NCBI GenBank assembly: GCA_002633025.1
Contig: NMRB01001411.1
Span: 71,672 to 135,671 of the forward strand
DNA length: 64,000 nt
Direction of reading: 5' to 3'
Source of the DNA: Notospermus geniculatus
Lineage: Eukaryota; Nemertea; Pilidiophora; Heteronemertea; Lineidae
Shown: piece by piece, positions 56,601 to 64,000 of the stretch
Position numbering within the stretch: the stretch's first letter is position 1
How the letters are laid out: each line of letters starts with the position of its first letter
The notes under the pieces: generated by a model
Seen by the model: the letters and a program-made list of their open reading frames with translations, nothing else
What the model was told of the DNA's origin: nothing
Database searches by the model: none
Program-made: the position numbers and the translations under genes

Positions 56601-59600
56601 TAAAGTCTTGAAAAGGTCATAAATTTGGTGCTCCGTGGGCTGTAGACACCCTGTCTTCTCTGTGGTGTGGTTTCAGTTACTCGACTATCCATTCTATGAT
56701 GAAATGTATTGGTGGAGGGCCCGTGCTGTCTGTGAATTTGGAAATCTGCTGTGGTCAGGCTGCACACAACTAACTTTATCCATTAAATGGGGAACCCAAA
56801 ACTTGACAGCCAGTGCTGCAGGCATAAGACCTGCAAGACATTTTAACATGCAAACAAGGCACATATATCCAAAATACAGCACAAAAAACAACACACAAAA
56901 TGACAAGTGTAAGTAAAGTCGTCGTCACTACTGGGACCTCTACTACAAAGTGCCTGAGAAAGACCCCGCTTGGGGTCGAAAATTTGCGAAATTCGGAGAC
57001 AACTTTACTTATACTTGCAACAAGGCACACATGGCAGCACCTTCCAGTTTAGTCTGTTCTAGAGTTTCGGATTGTAAAGTTCCAGCCTGAAGAAGACCCC
57101 GGTTGGGGTCGAAAATTTGCAAACACTCTGGAAATTGCCTTTTTATTTATCATATATTGTGTGTCAATTTTTGTGCTTTTCATCTCTTTGGACCAGTTTA
57201 GTCTGTGGGGCAGTTTAAAATGGATGTTCCTTTGGCATTTGTGAGGTCAGGTTCCAAAAGGGCCTGATTATCTTCAGATACGTTTTCAAGGGACAAAACC
57301 AAGAGTATCTTGTTTTCTGATGATCGCTGAAAGTGGGAGTGGGAATGCCATAAAACTGGTGAAAAATTCCCCAGTAATGTATAAATCTTTAAATTATGCA
57401 GATGATTGTGAGAAAAGTGACCCAGTTCAGTACCTGTCTCCCGGTGGGTCGTCTGGCCCTGCCTCCCCGGGGTTGACGACTCTGACAGTCCCGCTGGAAA
57501 TAAATTGCGTACGCAAACTCTCCTCGGCCGGCATAAGTCAGAGTCTTGAAAATCATCAAGAGTTTGGTAAGCCCGGGTGCATGTTAGATGTGTGGGGTAG
57601 AAACAGTAGGTTGAAGGCATGTCTGCTGTGGTGTGGGCCTCTGGTGTTCAGTGTTAATCCTGTGGACATTCAAGTGGCTTTAGCTGTGCACACAATGCTT
57701 CTTAACCCGTGTCACCACCAGTGTTTCTAAATGGTACACCAATATACCGGCATGTTGACCAGGATGCACAATAATCGAGAAAAACAAGGCCACAATGGGG
57801 CCTACATGTATGTCATTGTCCCACTACCTTTTTGGTTCGAATTTATAAACTCTTACCAAAGTATCACTGAGTTTCACCACTTGCATCTCGGCTCATAACA
57901 AGTGTATAACTTTCAGGTGTGCATTTAACACCTTCAGAAGCATTGTGTGCCAACTATTGTAACCTCTTTTTGAGTTGTTTTTTCTGTGACCTCTGAGGAA
58001 AAAATTCAGTTCAGGTCATCGGAGGGCCTATACCTGCTCGGCCTTGGGCCTATGGGTTCTGTTCAACTGGGTCCGTTTAACTGCAGTAGTGAAAATGGTC
58101 TTTAAGTCATGCACTCCGAATGAAATGTACCCGTACATGCACCCTGGTTGCCACTGTAGTAGACTTGATTTGGTTTCATTTGCAGATTTTCTTGACCATT
58201 ATTTGTTCTGTTTATTTCACTTGATTTGGGACTTTATTTTAGGTGTAGGGCTCTTAAAATATTTTGTTTATAAACTTCGGTCAACTTACTAGCTCTGTTT
58301 TTACCAAGTCACTCATCTGTGCACATAGTACTAATCAAACACCATCTTGACTAATCAAGGCCTCCGGTCACTCCGCCCTTCGAACTACGCTCCCTTCACC
58401 CTTGACGACCACTGTTTGTCATCCTGCTCGCAGACAGGTCGTTCCATGGACCGCACACCCCCCACCACTGTCAATGATAAATGCGTGTAATCCAATGTTT
58501 TGTGAATAAAACATGCATTAACGTATTAGATTATTCTTCATTTTGAGATTTTCATCGATCCAAACCTCACAATGTTCCTATCTTCGTCATAAACCGCCCT
58601 TTCAGTAAAGTTTGGCTGCTACAGCCGCCACGCTCATGGGCGGCAAATGCGAGCGATAAATGCTATGGTGGTCGGCAAGGGTGGATGGAGCGATAGTAGG
58701 AGTGATAGGAAGCCTTGGTTGGGCAAGATGATCAAACACTAATGAGGAACTTTCAGAACTAACGTTACTGTTAGGCGCTGCGAGTGTTTGTACCTTTTTT
58801 TCGACATTTTGTCCATGTTGCACTGCATCAAGGACGTCTTCACGCGGCATCGTTTCATTGCGTTGCTCGTTTTTGACGTCTTCGGTAAACCGCTCGCAGC
58901 GCCGACCTGTCGGGATAAAAAGTTACCAGGTATGCAGGTTCCTCATTGTAAATATCACATTGGGCTGCAAAAACACTTCAGGCACTCACCGACTAACTCT
59001 GCAAACCATAGTAAAGCCTAGGTCACAAATCCACCGGGCCCCTTACGATTTTCCCCACCCAGCGGCTTGTCGTGGATTTTAGAGACTGAAACACGGGTCT
59101 AAGATGAATTATGCCGAAATCGCCTCAATGGATAAGCGGAAATTAGACTGGATCAAACTGGGCACCGTAGAAATTGGCCAAAATGTATGTTTTTACTCGC
59201 CGTACGGGCCCCGGAGTGGATATGTGACGAGGGCTTAAACGATGAGAACTAGCACCATTTTGTCAGTTCATTTGTGTAGAGCACATTTATAATCTGCTCC
59301 TGCAAACAGATTAAGTTGATGAGAACGACCTCTCAGGATCTTCTTCTAGAATTTTACTTCTAAGTGTTATGACAGGTCTGTTTCTCGTATTTGGTACCAT
59401 GTAATATGCATACTAACTTTATATGCTACTTCTAGCTGTCCATTACCTGAAGGGTAGCCTGAGCCCCTCACAGATGCAAGGTCAGACCAGTCCTATAACA
59501 CGACGACGGGTTGACACGACGGACGGGACAGATCCACAGTACGAGGGTGCGGATGCAGCTGATCTTGTCGAGATGTTGAAAGAAACAGAGCACCTTCAAG

Positions 59601-62600
59601 AACAAGCAGATATTATCTACTATCTCTACATCGCGAAGTGAGTTGGCCATCGTTGTTTTTAGCGGCATTGCGCAGTGCCTTAGTTTCGATGAATGTTCAT
59701 GATAAATTAAAGTGTCACTGTCAATGTCTGATTGTCCGAGGTCTTGTCAGGGTTCGTACTCTACCTTGAAATCCTTGAAAACCTGGAATTTTGAGCTATC
59801 GCCTTTCCAGGTCTGGAAAACCTTGAAAAACCATGATTTACCCTAGAAGTCCTGGAAAAGTCCTTGAATTTTGCCCATGTGGCCTGCATAGAATCCAAAA
59901 TTTTCTGGTGGCGCTTGTAGAATTGTCTGGGTTAGGCTAGTGATCTCATGATATTTATATTACGGTAGGCCAATGATTTCAAGCCTGGTAAGAACTTGAA
60001 TATTGGCAAAATAGTCCTGGAATTTCCGGATATTTGGCCCTGGAATTCCTTGAAAAGTCCTGGAATTTTAGGTCTGGGGTAGTGTACGAACTCTGTCTTG
60101 TGAGATTTGTCCAGATTATGGTGCAGTTTTCAAAGCCGCCAGATGTAAAGAGGCTGAGTGGTCGAGAATAAGAAAGGGTACTGCCGATTGCAGCATGAAA
60201 CACACAAGTGTATGGAGGCCTATTACCTGCCTTTCCTTACAAACATCACGGCAACATTTTGTCTGATTTCAGAGGCCCAGACTGGGATACTGGGCTTGGC
60301 GGATTTCAGGTGTGCACAGTTACAGACGTCATGAAGGAGCTGTATGAGCGGGTGAGGACATAATGCACATGAACGTGTACATCATGATGTACACATCATG
60401 GTTATCATGGTTATATGTGTACATATGTGACCCTCCACAGCAAAACCAGTCGCATGTCGCTCTTAGCTTGGCAGGTTGAGACCAAATGTTTGTCAGTTTC
60501 AATACTGTCTATCTGTTATGAAATCTGAAATAATCTATTTCTCCCATTGTCTTCTGGTGTCATCTTAGTTCGTTGCGGCTCACCTTTAGAGCAACATGCG
60601 ACTGGTTTTGCTGTGGAGCAGGTTTGTAGCGGTCCTTAAATCCTGGAGAAGTCATTGAATTGAACTTGGTCCTTGAAAAGTCAGTGAATTACACCAAATA
60701 GCCAATAAATCCTTGAAAAGTCCTTAAATTGTTGTGCCCATCTTTTGTGATTTTCAAAATGCCCATTTTCAATCCAACAATTACTCCAAGGCAACGCCGG
60801 CCTGACCCGCTGTGCAGTGTCCCGCCGGCAGGATTCATTCGGATCCTAAGGGTGCCGTGGAAGCATTTTGTACCTGTTTACTGCTGACCATGAATCTTGG
60901 TGCATTCTTGAAACCCTGGGATTCAGAAGTCCCACCTCACAGAACACAAAATACCGGTATACTTATTTGGAAGGAAAATACACCCGTATGGGTGAAAGAC
61001 TCCCCACCACTTGTCATGCGCCCCAGAAATATTAATATCAGAGGCTGGTCCTGGAAAAGTCCTTGAAATAGGTATGAAAAAGTCATTAAAAGTCCTTAAA
61101 TGGGCAGTGGTCTTGACTATGAACCCTGTGGAGGGTCACATATTTAGGTTTTCAGTTGTGCAAATGGACATAATCCATTAACAACATTCTTGAGGACTGA
61201 CCTTGCAGTCTCTTGCTGCCGTATTCTCACTCCCGCTCACCAGCGCCTTTTCTTTTTTAGGCGGGTCATCTGAAGCAATGGTGGCTCGTACGTCACACGG
61301 CGGGCTTGTTAAGGAAGCGAGTGGAAGACCTTGCCAAGGCCGTGACTGATCTTCTCGTCAGGCAGAAGCAGCTCGCTGTTGGCCTACCTCCTGAACCCAG
61401 AGAGCAGATAATCACACGACCTCTCCCACCGGACGAGCTGGCAGCCATCATTCATGACGCCTGCGGAGATGACTGCAGTACGGCTATGTTCACACAGGTA
61501 GGCCTAAGGAGTTTAATTGGCTGTCTCTGTCTCTGTTTCCATCTTCTCCACAACGACGGACTGGGCTGTCTCTGTTTCCATCTTCTCCACAACGACGGAC
61601 TGGGCTGTCTCTGTTTCCATCTTCTCCACAACGACGGACTGGGCTGTCTCTGTTTCCATCTTCTCCACTACGACGGACTGGGTGACTTTTTGTGTGAATG
61701 TCAGTCAACCCTAAGAGAGTCCTACTTTCTCGGTTTAATGTGACCCTGTTGTCTTTTGCAGGAATTGCTTGTCTACCTGGCAATGTTCATCAGAACGGAA
61801 CCAAACCTTTTCGCAGAGATGCTGAGGTTGCGTGTTGGACTCATCATTCAGGTCATGGCTGTGGAGTTAGCAAGGACTCTACAGTGCTCTGGTATGTGTC
61901 CAATTTATTTGTCTTAGTCTCACTTTCTCTGCAGCTGACCAACGTCACTCAGAGTTGTACATTGTATTTTCCTGTGCACCAATGTCTGTTGTTAGCATCT
62001 TGAAATACCAAGTCCAATGGTCACTTTCGCTTTGCAGTATGCTCTAGAGTGTAGTCTGAATGATGAGCTAACTGAAGATCCTTCTTGTGTTCAGGTGAAG
62101 AAGCCTCTGATCACCTGTTGAACTTGAGCCCCTTCGAAACGAAGACATTACTACATCATATCCTAAGCGGAAAGGAGTTTGGAGTTACCTCAGGTAGGTA
62201 CGAAAGCCAGTGGGTAAGCCAAGTTTGTCAAACAGAGCTGGCTTGGCCTTGTACTGAATTACATGTAAACTGATTGTCTGTCCAATATGACCCGTCACTG
62301 CAAAACCAGTACATGTACTAAGTCACTCTGAAGTTGGCAAGTTGAGACCAACGTTTTGTCAATTTCAGTAGGCCTAGGCTTATTATTTTGGTTCATCCTC
62401 TGAAGTTGGCAAGTTGAGACCAACGTTTTGTCAATTTCGGTAGGCCTAGGCTTATTATTTTGGTTCATCCTCTGAAGTTGGCAAGTTGAGACCAACGTTT
62501 TGTCAATTTCGGTAGGCCTAGGCTTATTATTTTGGTTCATCCTTGTTCATATCTTGCGCGACTTAAGACGAGTTTTGCTGTGAGGGGTCACACAGGGGAC

Positions 62601-63427
62601 AGCTTCTTTTGGTAACAAAGGTAGATACTATTCTCTTGATTTTATCATGTATATGTAGCTTGCCTAGTCACCATAACAATCCATCAACCTAATTTCCTAT
62701 TTTTCGAGTGTATGAATTCCATTGTTCATGATTTTTACCAAAAACTGTTACATATAACATCCCTATCATGCTTTGGGCTGCTGCCTGTCTCCGTATGATG
62801 TGTGATGTTGCCTGAACATTATTACGGTAATGCTACAGGGTCTGTTTGGGGAAGCATGATGCATCACCATTTGTTGCTTCAAACTTCCTCCTTTACATAC
62901 AATTTTTCATGTGACCTGTTTTCAGCAAATGACTTTTATACAGTTCAGTTTGAATAGAATTCTAGGGTACAATTGATTTTCAGTAATGTCATGCGCTGAG
63001 GTAGAACTGGCCCTTCAATTAAAAAATTTCCCTTCACTAAAATAGCTTTAGTTCTGTGTATGACAAAGCTAATACTTACATTTGTACATAAAAAAATTCT
63101 GCTTGTTATTTCCCTGTGGTCTTGAAATTGCTGCTTCAGGTAAAACTAACAAATACATCAGCTTTTTCACCACATCTCAGAAGACTTACCGGTATATCTG
63201 CTGCACCTGAAAGTTTATGAACTTGTACTTGAACATGAACTTGAACTTGAACTGGAACTTTCCCTCCTGACACAGAATTGAATGTCAACAACTGATGTCT
63301 TATTTTAACTGTTATCTTGTTAGCTTCCCTCTCCACACCTGGTTCGAGAGCGCTGTCTATCACCGAGACCGGCCGAAAATCACAGAGTGGGAGCATACGG
63401 AAGTCACTCAAGGAAGATTTGAAAAAG
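41464..63427 (+). CDS. PHKA: Phosphorylase b kinase regulatory subunit alpha (3' partial)
   Basis: Large regulatory subunit of the (alpha beta gamma delta)4 glycogen phosphorylase kinase, the calcium- and cAMP-controlled activator of glycogenolysis. Exons: 41464-41541 or 42498-42575, 43164-43322, 43575-43874, 44554-44634, 45210-45350, 46429-46533, 47235-47411, 48398-48601, 48891-48969, 49638-49772, 50208-50317, 51445-51589 or 53249-53408, 55011-55086, 55294-55379, 56012-56194, 57402-57566, 59436-59637, 60273-60351, 61261-61497, 61762-61891, 62095-62193, 63324-63427. It starts [12 protein letters not shown], the PHKA-type N terminus; [25 protein letters not shown] and [10 protein letters not shown] distinguish it from PHKB. 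Residues 1 to about 440 form the glucoamylase-like (GH15) domain. About 1,025 residues are present; vertebrate alpha is about 1,200-1,240, so the C-terminal part with its lipid-modified end is beyond the window. Confidence 0.95.
42234..42656 (+). other. PHKA: PHKA promoter/first-exon segment, copy 2
   Basis: ATG at 42498, exon to 42575, donor CAG|GTATGA. It differs from copy 1 in the exon by a synonymous change (CAC to CAT). It begins one base after an N at 42233, so a contig join or unmerged allele may explain it. Sequence after the two copies is unrelated, which argues against a simple overlap. Confidence 0.8.
42812..42876. repeat. Near-perfect hairpin in PHKA intron 1
   Basis: GAATTCGGATAC|GTATCCGAATTC centre extended by GGGAAATGTTA / TAACATTTCCC, with six unpaired bases (CCGGTA) on one side. 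Confidence 0.85.
43901..44100. repeat. Fold-back element with TGTGAGCCGCTCTGG ends
   Basis: TGTGAGCCGCTCTGGCAAAC and GTTTGCCAGAGCGGCTCACA are perfect inverted termini. The interior (CTGACAAACATGGTCTCAACC) is shared with the TGTGACCCTCC elements. Confidence 0.85.
44142..44281. repeat. Fold-back element
   Basis: Arms AAGTATACGGTACATGTATA and GTATACCGTATACTCC plus AGGCT ends; imperfect. Confidence 0.65.
44292..44412. repeat. Fold-back element (CGTATTTTAGAA family)
   Basis: CGTATTTTAGAACGTTCCTT and its complement; second member at 55466-55581. Confidence 0.8.
44699..45093. mobile_element. MITE with TTTCGTGTTTTTAACACACC ends
   Basis: Terminal inverted repeat of about 22 bp in PHKA intron between exons 44554 and 45210. 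Confidence 0.8.
45360..46020. mobile_element. TTAA-flanked MITE abutting a PHKA splice donor
   Basis: AGGAACATTACCATCTAGCG left end, complementary right end before 46020, TTAA at 45356-45359 and 46021-46024. The left TTAA supplies the +6 T of the donor GTACGT at 45351. Confidence 0.75.
46129..46327. repeat. Fold-back element
   Basis: AAAGGGGCTGTTAATTTTCG pairs with CGAAAATGAACAGCCCCTTT; arms about 60 bp including GGATCACAACTCAGATT. Confidence 0.85.
46559..46908. repeat. TGTGACCCTCC element, one and a half copies
   Basis: Two left ends (46559, 46694) with TGTGACCCTCCRCCACAAAA and one right end TTTTGTAGTGGAAGGTCACA. Confidence 0.75.
46912..47160 (-). mobile_element. Diverged SINE copy, reverse orientation
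   Basis: AGCGCCAAGAGCCAAATATG tail and a degraded tRNA-like head (CACTGGTGACAGGCACCGAT), parallel to 37390-37600. Confidence 0.55.
49120..49305 (+). mobile_element. tRNA-derived SINE
   Basis: A-box-like AAGCCGAGTGGTTATC and B-box-like GAGTTTGAATCC; decayed, not a tRNA gene. Confidence 0.55.
49312..49490. mobile_element. MITE with ACAGTGGAACCTC ends
   Basis: ACAGTGGAACCTCCCTTAA / AATAGAGAGGTTCCACTGT, with GGACACC units; common type in invertebrate genomes. Confidence 0.8.
49838..49985. repeat. Fold-back element
   Basis: GTATGCACCAACGAAGAT pairs with ATCTTCGTTGGTGCATAC; arms about 45 bp. Confidence 0.85.
50361..50592. mobile_element. GCGAAAATTTCC MITE, single copy
   Basis: TACTGTAAAGCAGGAAAATT to ATTATCTTGCTTTACAGTA; full-length relative of the pair at 11415-11746. 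Confidence 0.85.
51445..51589 (+). other. PHKA: PHKA alternative exon, version A
   Basis: 145 nt (48 codons + 1 base) after TTTCTTCAG, encoding [20 protein letters not shown] through [14 protein letters not shown], then G|GTGTGT. It is the version closer to vertebrate PHKA (F.D..QFYLALD...VE). It enters at phase 0 and exits at phase 1, like version B, so each can splice to the exon at 55011 ([18 protein letters not shown]). Confidence 0.85.
52641..52815. repeat. GCGGATCCAGG-terminal element
   Basis: CAGGGGCGGATCCAGAA and TTGGATCCGCGCCTG inverted ends, between the two PHKA alternative exons. Confidence 0.7.
53249..53408 (+). other. PHKA: PHKA alternative exon, version B
   Basis: 160 nt (53 codons + 1 base) after CCTCCCCCAG, encoding [20 protein letters not shown] through [16 protein letters not shown] and an acidic end NWDDD, with donor GTGAGT. 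About 17 of 48 aligned residues match version A (F.D...YL..D, AY, W, GRPT, PVM). Using both exons would shift the frame. The acidic end resembles the DEDG that follows in vertebrate PHKA. Confidence 0.85.
53608..53802. mobile_element. TGTGACCCTCC MITE
   Basis: ATGTGACCCTCC ... GGAGGGTCACAT termini with CAAAACCAG / CTGGTTTTG. Uninterrupted member of the family split at 60424-61141. Confidence 0.8.
55466..55581. repeat. Fold-back element (CGTATTTTAGAA family)
   Basis: GGCCCGTATTTTAGAATGCTC pairs with its complement at the right; arms about 50 bp. Confidence 0.85.
56012..57566 (+). other. PHKA: PHKA regulatory linker exons with kinase-site motifs
   Basis: Exon 56012-56194 is Ser/Arg-rich: [20 protein letters not shown] then QRKQSFHG and KRTKSIAID, both basic-x-Ser sites of the kind PKA prefers. 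Exon 57402-57566 ([20 protein letters not shown], ending ENHQEF) is low-complexity; its acceptor has a weak polypyrimidine tract, so its start is less certain. The later exon 63324-63427 adds [20 protein letters not shown] subunits are PKA-phosphorylated in mammals, though at other positions. Confidence 0.7.
56250..56651. mobile_element. hAT-like CAGGG-terminal element
   Basis: CAGGGTGTCTAC / GTAGACACCCTG ends, AAAAAGTCTT-rich interior, GTCTTC on both flanks. Confidence 0.7.
59749..60096. mobile_element. hAT-like CAGGG-terminal element
   Basis: CAGGGTTCGTAC / GTACGAACTCTG ends, CCTTGAAAAGTCCTGGAATT interior; GTCTTGT on both flanks. Confidence 0.7.
60424..61141. mobile_element. TGTGACCCTCC MITE split by another transposon
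   Basis: Left part TGTGACCCTCCACAGCAAAA to TTTTGCTGTGGAG; right end GGAGGGTCACA at 61131-61141. Confidence 0.8.
60619..61125. mobile_element. hAT-like element nested with 8-bp target duplication
   Basis: Flanked by CTGTGGAG at 60611-60618 and 61126-61133. Ends CAGGTTTGTAG / CTATGAACC and interior CCTTGAAAAGTCCTTAAATT match the two neighbouring CAGGG elements. Confidence 0.8.
61519..61685 (+). repeat. 39-bp minisatellite in a PHKA intron
   Basis: Four copies of GGCTGTCTCTGTTTCCATCT plus TCTCCACAACGACGGACTG; starts 22 bp after the donor at 61498. Open on both strands because the unit is a multiple of three. Confidence 0.9.
62288..62590 (+). repeat. TGTGACC-family repeat with triplicated 72-bp unit
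   Basis: CCTCTGAAGTTGGCAAGTTG ... TATTTTGGTTCAT occurs three times in tandem inside an element starting TGACCCGTCACTGCAAAACC; related sequence at 15378-15470. Confidence 0.8.
63217..63258 (+). repeat. Imperfect (GAACTT)n simple repeat
   Basis: GAACTTGTACTTGAACATGA continues as GAACTTGAACTT units. Confidence 0.7.
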
Positions 63428-64000
63428 GTTGTTACAAAAAACAATGGGTTGGAATTTTATACATTTCGGTATATGCTCCCATGGTTGGTCAGGTGTAATT
63501 TACAAAAAATTGATAGCCATCTGCATGCAATAGAAAGGGCTTTAAGTGGCACTGTTTGTTGGTATGGTAAATATCAGGTGGTCAAAATGGTTAACTTCAG
63601 TGCACTGGGTTGAAATTTCAATTCTATCTGTGCAATGAAGACATGAATCTGAAATATTGTTGGTGTGGCCAAAATCTAAGGCTGAGAGTCAATGTTGTTT
63701 GCGGTCCTGCTTTTAGGACTATACCTAGTCCAAAGACATCGTTTCGCAAAAATCCTTGTTTCAGGTAAAGCTGTTTGCAGCCCTTAATTAACCCTCAACA
63801 CAGCTCTGAATCCACAGCTTACACACCCCGCAGATGACTGACAGCATAGACTAGGACATATTCCAGCGACTGCTAGCATGAGAGTAGAAAATATGCTTTG
63901 GCTTTGTTCTTGTTTTTGCTTCAGGTTCTTCCGTACCTGCTTTTAACATCGTGTATTCTAATGATTCCTCGCATCGTGTGCCTTAAGTTTAGTTTCACTA

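Larger units (their letters stand above)
59436..63427 (+). other. PHKA: PHKA C-terminal half exons
   Basis: Landmarks conserved with vertebrate [107 protein letters not shown], and [13 protein letters not shown]. All exon phases agree. The last donor (AAG|GTTGTT at 63428) is non-consensus at positions +3 to +6; the next exon is outside the window. Confidence 0.88.

Noticed and set aside
60301-60310. Donor GTGTGC after GGATTTCAG within exon 60273-60351
   Set aside because: Continuing to the donor at 60352 gives [11 protein letters not shown], aligning with the vertebrate RELLTELYGK segment, so the internal GT is not the main donor.
1-64000. CRISPR arrays, operons or prokaryotic features
   Set aside because: The spliced gene structure and repeat types are eukaryotic; the regular arrays seen are minisatellites without unique spacers.

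Overview
This is metazoan nuclear DNA. Coding sequence is split into short exons with GT/AG introns, and the introns are full of small fold-back transposons, tRNA-derived SINEs and minisatellites. The proteins are close relatives of vertebrate ones. The motifs TAGGCCTA and TACCGGTA recur throughout, and five single N bases point to a draft assembly. I favour an invertebrate deuterostome such as an echinoderm or hemichordate, but another marine invertebrate cannot be excluded from the sequence alone.

Three genes lie head to tail, all on the + strand. (1) Positions 43-21,363 hold the 3' part of a PDE2A-type cGMP-stimulated cyclic nucleotide phosphodiesterase: GAF-A, GAF-B, the catalytic domain and the stop codon. 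Its 5' end lies outside the window. (2) Positions 29,948-36,228 hold a complete five-exon PAR-family bZIP transcription factor (HLF/TEF/DBP group, 302 residues). (3) From 41,464 to the window end runs the regulatory alpha subunit of phosphorylase b kinase (PHKA). About 1,025 residues are encoded here and the C-terminal exons lie beyond the window.

The most interesting content is exon duplication. PDE2A has two tandem 82-nt exons for the same cGMP-contact segment of GAF-B, in identical phase, which looks like a mutually exclusive pair. PHKA has two diverged versions of one exon (51,445-51,589 and 53,249-53,408), again phase-matched. PHKA also has its whole first exon plus upstream region twice, with an N at the second copy's boundary. 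PDE2A has a further decayed copy of a catalytic-domain exon that has lost its splice donor. Two PDE2A exons carry a one-base-deficient frameshift, so assembly error or a damaged allele must be considered.

The 8.6-kb gap between PDE2A and the bZIP gene contains a 7-copy, 21-bp-period array of ERR/NR5A-type extended half-sites (27,377-27,518). The repeat landscape includes at least five TTAA-flanked (piggyBac-like) MITEs, CAGGG-type hAT-like elements (one nested with an 8-bp target duplication), a decayed pogo/Tigger-like element at 32,607-33,749, and many perfect fold-backs, two of them directly beside splice donors.

Functionally, PDE2A hydrolyses cAMP when cGMP binds its GAF-B domain, and phosphorylase kinase is activated by cAMP-dependent kinase and calcium. 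Both bear on cAMP control of glycogen breakdown. Whether the adjacency means anything cannot be judged from one window.
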